This document shows positions 35,934 through 46,089 of a DNA stretch of 64,000 bases, piece after piece. Under the pieces are notes generated by a model. That model made no database searches, was not told where the DNA came from, and worked only from the letters and a program-made list of their open reading frames with translations. This stretch comes from DATLMR01 sp964615905 (GTDB lineage: Bacteria > Acidobacteriota > Blastocatellia > UBA7656), in assembly GCA_964615905.1 (NCBI GenBank), contig CAZTUB010000002.1, positions 310,001 through 374,000 of the forward strand, written 5' to 3'. The first letter of the stretch is position 1. Each line of letters opens with the position of its first letter. Made by a program: the position numbers and the translations under genes.

Positions 35934-36347
35934 GTGAACAACTCTTGTGTAAGGATCAGCGACCGCGTGGTGAAGGCGATAGAGGCGCACGCGCTCCAGG
36001 CGCGGCCCGCCGAGTGCTGCGGACTGCTGAGCGGGCAGGGCGATCTTATAACGGACCTGCACCCGCTTCGTAACGACGCCGATAGGCCGGAGAGTCGATA
36101 CTTCGCTTCGCCCGAAGACCTGTTCGCGGTGATGCGGCGAATACGCGAGTCGGGCCAGGTCTTGCTAGGCATCTATCACTCGCACCCTCGCTCGCCCGCT
36201 TACCCTTCGGCGGCGGATGTGGAGATGGCTTTTTACCCGGAGGCCCTCTACTTTATCATGTCACTTGATCCCCGCACGGTCCTGCGTGCTTTTAGAATCG
36301 AAGGGGCAAAGATCGAAACAGTCGCGCTGTCGGTTATCGAGGACTGA
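35934..36347 (+). CDS. JAMM (M67) metallopeptidase
   Basis: 137 residues with a GTG start and GGGAGAG upstream. All JAMM residues are present: E27 (PAECCG), H82-x-H84-P, then S92 and D95 in SHP-x6-SAAD. JAMM proteases cut isopeptide or peptide bonds next to a Gly-Gly of ubiquitin-like proteins. It lies 8 bp before the MoaD-MoaE fusion gene, whose MoaD part ends in an internal Gly-Gly, making that fusion the obvious substrate. A TACAAT at 35889-35894 is a probable -10. Confidence 0.92.
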   Translation: MNNSCVRISDRVVKAIEAHALQARPAECCGLLSGQGDLITDLHPLRNDADRPESRYFASPEDLFAVMRRIRESGQVLLGIYHSHPRSPAYPSAADVEMAFYPEALYFIMSLDPRTVLRAFRIEGAKIETVALSVIED

Positions 36348-36355
36348 ACGAGCTT

Positions 36356-37048
36356 ATGGCAGACACGAGTAAGATAAAGATCACGGCCTTGTTGTTCGGG
36401 CAGGCGCGCGAGTTCGCGGGCCGCCCGTCGGTAGAGCTTGAAGTCGAACAGCGCGCCACGGTAGAAGAGGCTTTTGGCGAACTCAAGCGGTTGTTTCCCA
36501 GGCTGGCCGAGATGGAGCGCAGCCTGCTTTTTGCGATCAACGAAGAGTACGCTGACCGTCACCAGAGCCTGTCGGATGGCGACACCCTCGCGGTGCTCCC
36601 GCCCGTGAGTGGCGGCGCGCACTCCAGAGAAGACATATTCGAGATAACGCGAGAGCCTATCGACATCGCGGCTTTGCGCGAGCGAATTCTGGAAGGCGAT
36701 TCGGGCGCGGTCGTCATCTTTGACGGCGTGACCCGCAACAACACGAAAGGCCGACCGACGCTCTACCTCGAATACGAAGCATACGAAGAGATGGCGCTCG
36801 GCACGATGCGCCAGATAGGCGTCGAAATTCACGAGCGGTGGCCGATCAACCGTGTCGGGATAATTCACAGGCTCGGACGCGTCGATATAAGCGAGTCGAG
36901 CGTCGTCATCTGTGTGACCTCCGCGCACCGCAAAATGGCTTTTGAAGCCTGCCACTTCGCAATTGATCGTCTGAAGCAGATCGTGCCGATCTGGAAGAAA
37001 GAGTTCTTTGAGGACGGCGAGGTCTGGGTCCAGAATACAACCGGTTGA
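36356..37048 (+). CDS. MoaD-MoaE fusion (molybdopterin synthase)
   Basis: 230 residues. Residues 1-87 are MoaD-like (beta-grasp; LLFGQAREFAG at the start, LAVLPPVSGG at the end, with Gly86-Gly87 followed by Ala-His). Residues 90-230 are MoaE (VVIFDGVTRNNTKGR, TSAHRKMAFEACHF, VPIWKKEFFEDGEVW with the catalytic lysines). Molybdopterin synthase transfers sulfur from the MoaD thiocarboxylate to precursor Z (cPMP). In the fusion Gly87 is not free, so cleavage after it is needed for thiocarboxylation; the adjacent JAMM protease could do this. Mycobacterial MoaX is a known processed fusion. Confidence 0.93.
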   Translation: MADTSKIKITALLFGQAREFAGRPSVELEVEQRATVEEAFGELKRLFPRLAEMERSLLFAINEEYADRHQSLSDGDTLAVLPPVSGGAHSREDIFEITREPIDIAALRERILEGDSGAVVIFDGVTRNNTKGRPTLYLEYEAYEEMALGTMRQIGVEIHERWPINRVGIIHRLGRVDISESSVVICVTSAHRKMAFEACHFAIDRLKQIVPIWKKEFFEDGEVWVQNTTG

Positions 37049-37085
37049 GCGATGGCAGGGGCGGGAACTACGCCAGTGAAACCGC

Positions 37086-37948
37086 CTACGGCAGCTTCAC
37101 TTCGTTTCGGGCCTGCGCGGCCTCGCGCTTTTGTTGTTCGAGTTCCGCCACCCGCCGGAGCACGTATTTCTGCTCGCCCTCGTCTTTTATGTCCCGCAGA
37201 ACGCTTATCGCCTCGTCAAACTGAAACAGCCCCGCGTGGCAATCCGATATGCCGTAAAGCGCGCGACGGCGCACGTCCGCGTCATTACTGTTGGACGCGA
37301 GCTTCTGGTAAGCCCCGATGGCTTGCTGGTACTGGCCGCGCGATATGTGATAGATCGAAGCCTCGCGCAAGTATGCCTGCTCGCTCAACTCATCATACCC
37401 GGCTTGCTCTGTGACCTTTGCGTATTCGGTAAGCGCCTGCGAGTAATTCTTTTGCTCAAAATAGAGGTCGGCTATGCGAAGCCGTATTCGACGCCGCTCC
37501 TGCTCGTCTTGCGGGGTGATGGCTTCAAGCTCGGCAATCGCTTCGTAGGAGCGGCCAAGCTCCGCGAATGCTTCCGCCATGCGCTCGCGCGCTATCTGGG
37601 CGTTCTTGTTATTGGGGTTCTGATCGAGAAACTGTTTGTAATGCGTTATGGCTTGATCCAAACGGTGAAGGTTCAGGAAATATATGTTGGCGAGCTGGAA
37701 CCTGGCGTCGGCCGACTTGTCGCCGTCGGGGTTGAGGTACAGGTAATGTTCGTACTCTTCGACCGCCGCCCCGTAGTCTTTGGAGTCCCAGGCTTCGGCG
37801 GCGCGGTCGAGCGATTGCTCGGCCCCGCGCCTGCACGAGCCCAAAACGAGCACAAACAAAAGGATAAAAATAAGGGAGAGCGACGGATGCGCGCGGGCGT
37901 TCGCCGTGCGCTTCAATCTCTCTCCCTTTCTCTTAAAGTCGATCACGT

Positions 37949-37952
<4 letters not shown>
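37086..37952 (-). CDS. TPR lipoprotein
   Basis: 288 residues with a GTG start that overlaps the gyrA stop by four bases (GTGA). Lipobox LVLGSC near residue 40 after a basic N-terminus and hydrophobic stretch, so it is a lipoprotein. The mature part has six or so TPR units (for example AWDSKDYGAAVEEYEHYLYL and KNYSQALTEYAKV). BamD or YbgF/CpoB-like roles in envelope assembly are possible but not shown. Its coupling to gyrA suggests co-translation. Confidence 0.85.
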
Positions 37953-40402
<2,450 letters not shown>

Positions 40403-40613
40403 TCTTGTACTCTCTCTAATCTTTCTTTCTGGTTAAGGGGTTTCTCGCCGCCTCCTGAGTGCGGCAGCAATAACTGATTCTCATCCGAGTTTTCTAAAAA
40501 ACTACGCCCGCGCGCCTCCTTCTTTGATGGCCGCAACCTTGCCGGGGCGAGCAAGATTTGCCGCTGGCTACAAGCCGCAAAAAGAGAAGTTCGGGCTCTA
40601 TTAAACAAACGTA

Positions 40614-40643
40614 ATTTTACTATATTTTGGGCCCATTTTTCAA
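40614..40643 (-). promoter_or_regulatory. Sigma70-type promoter for gyrA
   Basis: Reading the minus strand: TTGAAA (40643-40638), 18-bp spacer, TAAAAT (40619-40614), giving a leader of about 205 bases to the gyrA start. It lies in the 329-bp gap 40403-40731, which otherwise shows no gene. Confidence 0.55.
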
Positions 40644-40731
40644 ACCCAAATTGGATGAAAACCGGTCGGAAAATCAGCTATTTACGGGCAGCCGGGGGGT
40701 GATCTCTCGGGCGCGACAGCGGGGCCGGTAT

Positions 40732-41322
40732 TCAGCCTTCTACCGCGCCCCGGCCGACGTGGCGGCGGGCCTCTTCCAACCAGCGCAGCAACTCGTCATG
40801 GAGGTATCTGTTTGTGCGCTTTGCGAGCGGCAGGTAGTAATCCTCGGTGGTCCGAATATAGCGCCGTTTCTTCTCGGCTTTGTTCGAGTATGCGAGAAAT
40901 CGGAGGTTGTCGAGGCGGTCGCACAACTTGACGACGGGCGCGCCTGTGTGGCTCGAAAGCTCGATGTTTCTGAGGTAAGCAGGCAGGCTGACGTGTTCGA
41001 GCTTGGTCAAAAGCCAGACGACCTCGGCCACGTCTTCGCCGAAGTGGTGCGACACTTCCTCGCGGGTGATGGGGCTGTCTTCTATCACGTCGTGTAGGAG
41101 CGCTGAACAGACGAGTTTCGACGAGTATATCTCAAGCTCGTCCACGAGCGAGACGGCGACCCGCAGCGGGTGGACGATGTAGGGCGTGCCCTCGTCTCGC
41201 ATCTGATCGCGGTGCGCCGACTCGGCCATAAGGTAAGCGCGCCGAACCGCGTCCAGGTCTTCGGGTGAGACGCGCGAGGCTAGCCGCTCCGCCAGGTATT
41301 CATAACTTCGTTCGTAAATCAT
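40732..41322 (-). CDS. HD-domain protein, (p)ppGpp-hydrolase (MESH1/SAH)-like
   Basis: 196 residues from the ATG at 41322 (MIYERSYEYLAERL); an upstream in-frame ATG at 41388 is possible. HD motifs of the RelA/SpoT hydrolase domain: PYIVHPLRVA, LLHDVIEDSPIT and VKLCDRLDNLR. There is no synthetase, TGS or ACT domain, so it resembles a stand-alone small alarmone hydrolase. It would degrade (p)ppGpp to GDP/GTP plus pyrophosphate with Mn. Other nucleotide pyrophosphohydrolase activities remain possible. Confidence 0.85.
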   Translation of the reverse strand: MIYERSYEYLAERLASRVSPEDLDAVRRAYLMAESAHRDQMRDEGTPYIVHPLRVAVSLVDELEIYSSKLVCSALLHDVIEDSPITREEVSHHFGEDVAEVVWLLTKLEHVSLPAYLRNIELSSHTGAPVVKLCDRLDNLRFLAYSNKAEKKRRYIRTTEDYYLPLAKRTNRYLHDELLRWLEEARRHVGRGAVEG

Positions 41323-41449
41323 GTTTATCAAACCATGTTCGACTTTAGCATCGAGGAGCGGCCAGTGGCCAGCGCCCTTGCCAGGCATGCTTCAGGCGTA
41401 GTTTAATGACTCCGCCCGGCTGACATTTAGCTCACAGGATTGCTCGAAT

Positions 41450-42121
41450 ATGCGGTTCATAATCGAGGTGTTGAGGCCGTTCGCGCGGTGGCTGTGCCGC
41501 GTGTGGTTCGACATCGAATTTCGCGGCGTCGAGAATGTCCCGCGCGAAGGCGCGGTCATCATAACGCCCAACCACGTAACCTACGCAGACCCGATCTGGA
41601 TCACCATCCCCATACGCCGCCGCGTCTATTACATGGCCTGGGACAGGATGTTCCGCATACCGGTGCTCGGTTTTCTCATGCGAGTATTCGGGGCGTTCCC
41701 CGTGAGGCTCGAAGGCAGCGACGCTTCGGCCCGCCGCGAGGCGAACGAGTTGCTCACGCAGGGCCGCGCGCTTGTGATCTTTCCTGAAGGCGGGCGCGCG
41801 AAAGACGGCAAGCTGATGCCGTTCAAGCAGGGCGCGTTTCGGCTGGCTCTGACCTACGGCATACAGATTCTGCCTGTCACGATCAACGGCGCATACGACA
41901 TCTGGCCGGTGGGGCGAATGTTTCCGCGCGCGGGCAAATTGATCATAACCTATCACCCGCCGATCCCTGTCGAACGCATGGCTGAAGACTTGAGCCGGGC
42001 CGAGATGAAAGAGCGCGCCCGCGCCCTCGCGGCCCAGGCTCAGCAGCGGGTAGCGAGCGCGCTTCCCGCATCAAGCCTCGCTTCCGATGCGCAGCCCTCG
42101 GTCCTGAGCCCTCAGTCCTGA
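41450..42121 (+). CDS. plsC: 1-acyl-sn-glycerol-3-phosphate acyltransferase (PlsC family)
   Basis: 223 residues. The acyltransferase motif I is N41-H42-x4-D47 (NHVTYAD), followed by FPVRLEG, motif III FPEGGRAKDG and VTINGAYDIWP. It transfers an acyl group to lysophosphatidic acid at the inner membrane during phospholipid synthesis. The last 25 residues are a low-complexity tail that overlaps the end of the convergent gene by 10 bp. Confidence 0.9.
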   Translation: MRFIIEVLRPFARWLCRVWFDIEFRGVENVPREGAVIITPNHVTYADPIWITIPIRRRVYYMAWDRMFRIPVLGFLMRVFGAFPVRLEGSDASARREANELLTQGRALVIFPEGGRAKDGKLMPFKQGAFRLALTYGIQILPVTINGAYDIWPVGRMFPRAGKLIITYHPPIPVERMAEDLSRAEMKERARALAAQAQQRVASALPASSLASDAQPSVLSPQS

Positions 42122-43095
42122 TTAATCGGGTCGCCGTATCGCATCTCGCCAAGCTTTTTTGAGCTGTCGCCGGTTCTGAAATCCGCGAGTATCTCTCGCC
42201 GCCGCTTTGCCTGCTCAGGAGTTTTGACGCTCGATTCGAGAAGCGTCTCCATCTCCTTCAGAGCGCGCGCCGCGTCGCCCGCGTGCGCATAATTGAGAGC
42301 GAGCGAGATTGCGGCCCCCACGTATAGCTCGTCGGAGAATTCTTCAGCAGTAATCTCGCGGCGGAACTCTTCGATCTGCGCGCGCAACTGGTCTATCTCG
42401 GACTTGTAGTAAGCCGCAAAATCGCGCGAGGCGTAGACGTACCGGTCTTTTTGCCAGGAGTACACGACAGCAGCCGAAGGCGAGGCGGCGTGCGACAATT
42501 CGCCGTACAACTCCCAGCGGGCGTCAGATAGGACGATCTCCATAGGGCCGTCGCCGTTGAGGTCGGCTATCTTCCGAACAGGGCCGGCCGCGAGCAGCTC
42601 TGCTTTGTGGTTCTTGACGCGGTATATCTCCGTCGGGTTACAGCTCCAGCAGTTGCCGCCGCTTGAGCTCTGGACGATGATCTCTTTCGCGCCGTCGCCG
42701 TTTATATCCGTGAGGTTGAGCTTGCTCAGCTCGTCCGTCTCAAATGTAAAGTAGAACTCGGCCCGCCGAAAGATCGTCTTCGCCGTTTTGCCGTCGCTTT
42801 CGATTATCCTCAGCTCGTAGGCTTCGTTTGGCGATTTGGGTTCGGCACGCTCAAAGATAGCTACCAGGTGGCTGGACGTTCCATCAAGGCTCGTCACGAA
42901 AGACTCTTTCAGGGCGAGCCCTGCCGATTTCAGCCCGGAGATTTCAGCGCGAAACTCCTGGCTCATAGGCGAGCCGGACGGGCGAGCCTGCTCGACCTCA
43001 GGCCCCGCCCCCGAAGGGTCCGTGTCCACGTCGGCCCAGCACGCCGAGCCTGAAAAGGCGAGACAGATAATCGCTATCAGTTGAGCCAAACGCAT
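42112..43095 (-). CDS. Secreted FG-GAP/EF-hand-like repeat protein
   Basis: 327 residues. Signal peptide or lipobox region at 1-19 (CLAFSGSAC), so it may be a lipoprotein. Two Ca-binding-like loops LTDINGDGAKEIIV and IADLNGDGPMEIVL match FG-GAP/VCBS repeats; a helical C-terminal region with a TPR-like pattern follows (ALNYAHAGDAARALKEME). Function unknown. It follows the thrB gene at 5 bp, with the ribosome binding site inside the thrB end, so the two are likely co-transcribed. Confidence 0.75.
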   Translation of the reverse strand: MRLAQLIAIICLAFSGSACWADVDTDPSGAGPEVEQARPSGSPMSQEFRAEISGLKSAGLALKESFVTSLDGTSSHLVAIFERAEPKSPNEAYELRIIESDGKTAKTIFRRAEFYFTFETDELSKLNLTDINGDGAKEIIVQSSSGGNCWSCNPTEIYRVKNHKAELLAAGPVRKIADLNGDGPMEIVLSDARWELYGELSHAASPSAAVVYSWQKDRYVYASRDFAAYYKSEIDQLRAQIEEFRREITAEEFSDELYVGAAISLALNYAHAGDAARALKEMETLLESSVKTPEQAKRRREILADFRTGDSSKKLGEMRYGDPINQD

Positions 43096-43100
43096 TTCGG

Positions 43101-44021
43101 TTACTCTCCAGAGAATTGCCTGCCGCTGTTGTCAACGCTGACTTCAAGCGTGCGGGCCTCGACGTTTGAAGCCTTTAATCGGTCTGCCATCTGAGCGGCG
43201 ATCTCGGATGTCGCCTCAGTTGCGAAGGCGATTATAGTCGAACCCGCGCCGCTTATGGCAACGCCGAGAAGCCCTCTGTGCAGGTGCGCCTCATCATTCA
43301 TCTTCAGCACGTCGCTCAACCCCGCAGCGAGCGTCGCCCGATAAGGCTGGTGCAGCCGGTCGCGCAGAGCCTCCGAGAGCAGGTCGAACCGCTTCTCTGC
43401 AATCAGAGCTTGAAGCAGCGCCGAACGTTGCAGGTTAAAGATCGCGTCGCTTCGCGGCACGCTTTCGGGCAGGACTGCGCGCATCCTTGCCGTCTCCATC
43501 TCGTAATCGGGTATGGCAAGCACGATCTTTACTTGCTCAGGCCAGTCGCGCTTCAAAGTGATGAGCGACCTCTTGTCATCATCGCCCGACAGGCAGGCGA
43601 CGACAAGCCCGCCCAGCAAGCTCGGCGCAAGGTTATCGCCGTGTTCTTCGAACCCGAGCGCGTATCTGAAAATCTCTTCCTGCCCCAGCCGCTCGCCCGT
43701 GAGCGCTTCATAAACAGAGACGCCCGCGACAATCGCCGCGCTGCTGCTGCCCAGCCCGCGCGCAAGCGGTATCTCGTTTTGAATTGAGAGCCGCGCGCCC
43801 TTGAGGCTCGTCCCGCGACTTGCGGCAACCGCGCGGGCAACGCGCGCGATCAGGTTCGACTCGTCACGCGGCATCGCCCCGGCCCCTTCGCCGACCGCCG
43901 AGACGTGAAAGCCTGTGCCCTCTTCGACCTTCACGCGCAGGTATAGCGCGAGCGCGAGCCCGCACGCGTCAAAGCTCGCGCCGAGATTTGATGTCGAACC
44001 CGGAACAATTATCTCTGTCAT
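43101..44021 (-). CDS. thrB: Homoserine kinase
   Basis: 306 residues, GHMP kinase fold. Motif 1 PGSTSNLGASFDACGLAL, motif 2 PLARGLGSSSAA (ATP phosphate loop), motif 3 GVAISGAGSTIIAF. It phosphorylates homoserine for threonine synthesis. No other thr gene lies nearby. Another GHMP kinase is possible but the motif set and length fit ThrB well. Confidence 0.92.
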   Translation of the reverse strand: MTEIIVPGSTSNLGASFDACGLALALYLRVKVEEGTGFHVSAVGEGAGAMPRDESNLIARVARAVAASRGTSLKGARLSIQNEIPLARGLGSSSAAIVAGVSVYEALTGERLGQEEIFRYALGFEEHGDNLAPSLLGGLVVACLSGDDDKRSLITLKRDWPEQVKIVLAIPDYEMETARMRAVLPESVPRSDAIFNLQRSALLQALIAEKRFDLLSEALRDRLHQPYRATLAAGLSDVLKMNDEAHLHRGLLGVAISGAGSTIIAFATEATSEIAAQMADRLKASNVEARTLEVSVDNSGRQFSGE

Positions 44022-44029
44022 GCATTTAA

Positions 44030-44132
44030 AAGCCGTGAACCGTGAACCGTAAACCGTGACAAGAAGGAAGCCGTGAGCAGCACGGTACTCTCCTCTGACT
44101 TGTCACGGTTTACGGTTCACGGTTCACGATTC
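44030..44132. repeat. Dispersed heptamer-hairpin repeat, copy 4
   Basis: Left arm GTGAACC GTGAACC GTAAACC GTGACAA GAAGGAAG (44033-44070); right arm GACTTGTCAC GGTTTAC GGTTCAC GGTTCAC GATT (44096-44132). This copy uses mostly the GTGAACC unit. It sits between thrB and suhB, ending one base before the suhB stop codon. Confidence 0.88.
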
Positions 44133-44909
44133 TCAAGTCAGGCTGGAGCCGCGTCTAAGAATCTCGATCATTCGGTCATGGATCAAGCCGTTGCTTGCAA
44201 GAACCTCCGGCTTGTAGTTGGAAAACTCGTTGCCGGAAAAATCCGTGACGCGGCCACCTGCTTCCGTCAATATCAGCGCGCCCGCCGCTGTGTCCCACGG
44301 GCTAAGGTTCAATTCCCAGAACCCGTCGAAACGCCCGCAAGCTACGTAACATAGATCGAGCGCGGCCGCCCCATCGCGCCTGAGCGCCTGCGCGTTCATA
44401 GCGAAGTTGGTCCAGTGGTCGAGGTTCGTGAGCTGGCTCGTTCGGATGTCGTAGGGGAATCCGGTCGAAAGCAGGCTTTGCATCAGCTCTTCGGTCCTCG
44501 ACACACGAATAACACGGTTGTTCAGGGTCGCGCCCACGCCTCGCTCCGCCGCGAAAAGCTCGTCGCGCGTCGGGTCATAGACTACGCCGAGCACTGTCTG
44601 GCCCTGGTATTCGAGCGCGATTGAGACGCAGAAGACAGGATATCCGTGCGCGTAGTTCGTAGTGCCGTCGAGCGGATCGACTATCCAACGGTATTCCGAC
44701 GCGCTTGGTTTAAGCCCGCTCTCTTCGGCGAGAATCTCGTGGCGCGGGTAGTATGTGGAAATCTGATCGCGAATCAACCGCTCGCTCGCCAGATCGACCT
44801 CTGTGACTATGTTTATAGCGCCTTTATGGGCTATGTCGAAATTCGTGCCCATCCTGTCTCTGAGCAACCGCCCGGCGTCGCGGGCGACACGAATCGCAAA
44901 ATCGAGCAT
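44133..44909 (-). CDS. suhB: Inositol-1-monophosphatase (SuhB-like)
   Basis: 258 residues with the Mg-dependent phosphatase motifs ILAEESG, WIVDPLDGTTNYAHG and SPWDTAAGALILTEAGG. It removes phosphate from inositol or related sugar phosphates; SuhB homologues also assist rRNA transcription, which cannot be seen here. GGGGAAAG precedes the ATG. Single-gene transcript, ending at repeat copy 4. Confidence 0.94.
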   Translation of the reverse strand: MLDFAIRVARDAGRLLRDRMGTNFDIAHKGAINIVTEVDLASERLIRDQISTYYPRHEILAEESGLKPSASEYRWIVDPLDGTTNYAHGYPVFCVSIALEYQGQTVLGVVYDPTRDELFAAERGVGATLNNRVIRVSRTEELMQSLLSTGFPYDIRTSQLTNLDHWTNFAMNAQALRRDGAAALDLCYVACGRFDGFWELNLSPWDTAAGALILTEAGGRVTDFSGNEFSNYKPEVLASNGLIHDRMIEILRRGSSLT

Positions 44910-44993
44910 GCTTTCCCCTGGCCTTTTCTATGCGGCCACCAGACTATTAGGACCGCCGACAAACTATAACAAAGACGTGAGGCGGCGGACAGT

Positions 44994-46022
44994 TTAGTTG
45001 TCGCTGGCCACGGATTTGTGCAGCATCTCGACGAAGTCTATCACTCTTGCCTCGGCCCAGAATCGCGCCTCGCCCTCTTCGCGCGCGCTGATAAAGCCGA
45101 CGTGGCCGCCGTGATCGGTCGCGACAAGCGTGATGTTGGGGTTTTCGGTTATCTCGCCCCCTTCAAAAGAGGCGAACGGGATAAACGGGTCATCCTTGGC
45201 GTGGAGTATCAACGTGGGGATGCGAATGTTTTTCAAGAGCGGCAGCGCGCTCGCCCGCGTGTAATAGTCTTCCACATCTCGAAACCCTCCCGCAGGCGCT
45301 GTGTAATGATCGTCAAACTTGCGTATGGTCCAGATGCCGCTGAGCGCCTCCGCGTTATACCGCTCTGGAAAGAGTCGTGCCTTAACGCGCAGGCTGTTTC
45401 TGAGGCTCAAGATGAAATTGATGTGGTATATGAGATTCGACCTCGTCTCGATTGCGTCGGCGCACCGAGCAAGATCGAGCGACGGCGAAACGCCTATGAC
45501 TCCGCGCAGCTCTCGCGGGAAGTCGTCGACGTACTCGCCCGCGAGTTTCAGCGTGACGTTGCCGCCGAGCGAAAAGCCCGCGACGTAAATCTCGCCGAGC
45601 CCGTCCCGGTCAATCAACTCTTTTATGATCTGGCGAAGATCGTCTGTCAGCCCTGCGTGATAAAGGCTCGGCGTCAGGTGCGCGGTCCCGCCGCAGTTTC
45701 GCATGTTGAGCCGCACGGCGTTGAACCCGGCCGCGAGAGCTTTCTCGGCGGTCCCCAGCATGTAACGCGAGTCGGCCGACCCCTCCATCCCGTGGACGAG
45801 TATCAGCGTGGGCTTCGCCCCTTTATCTTCGAGCCACGAGCAGTAGCCGAGCACCTGCACGCCCTCAACCGTATCGAACAGGCGAGGCTCGGAGTTGGCC
45901 GACACTTCGGGAAAGCGGCGCGGGATCAGTGTGCCGACTATCGTCTGTGCGTGGCCGTTTTTCAGCGCGGGGTGAGGTATAAACGGCTTTTGCGCCAGTT
46001 GCTCGGTGATCTTCTCTTTCAT
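44994..46022 (-). CDS. YheT-family alpha/beta hydrolase
   Basis: 342 residues. The family opening PFIPHPALKNGHAQTIVG, LVHGMEGSADSRYM oxyanion region, nucleophile elbow GFSLGGN, acid in HAKDDPFIP and catalytic His in DHGGHVGF are all present. YheT-like enzymes are carboxylesterases of uncertain natural substrate, related to embryogenesis-associated EMB8 proteins. Transcribed alone. Confidence 0.92.
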   Translation of the reverse strand: MKEKITEQLAQKPFIPHPALKNGHAQTIVGTLIPRRFPEVSANSEPRLFDTVEGVQVLGYCSWLEDKGAKPTLILVHGMEGSADSRYMLGTAEKALAAGFNAVRLNMRNCGGTAHLTPSLYHAGLTDDLRQIIKELIDRDGLGEIYVAGFSLGGNVTLKLAGEYVDDFPRELRGVIGVSPSLDLARCADAIETRSNLIYHINFILSLRNSLRVKARLFPERYNAEALSGIWTIRKFDDHYTAPAGGFRDVEDYYTRASALPLLKNIRIPTLILHAKDDPFIPFASFEGGEITENPNITLVATDHGGHVGFISAREEGEARFWAEARVIDFVEMLHKSVASDN

Positions 46023-46089
46023 GATGACTTGCTCTGTTGCTACATTAAGCTTTCGCGTTGCACAGGCTTAGCAATTCAATTCTAGAGAG

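Noticed and set aside
45018..46085. 355-codon open frame antisense to the YheT-like hydrolase
   Set aside because: Shadow frame; the minus strand has the complete hydrolase triad.
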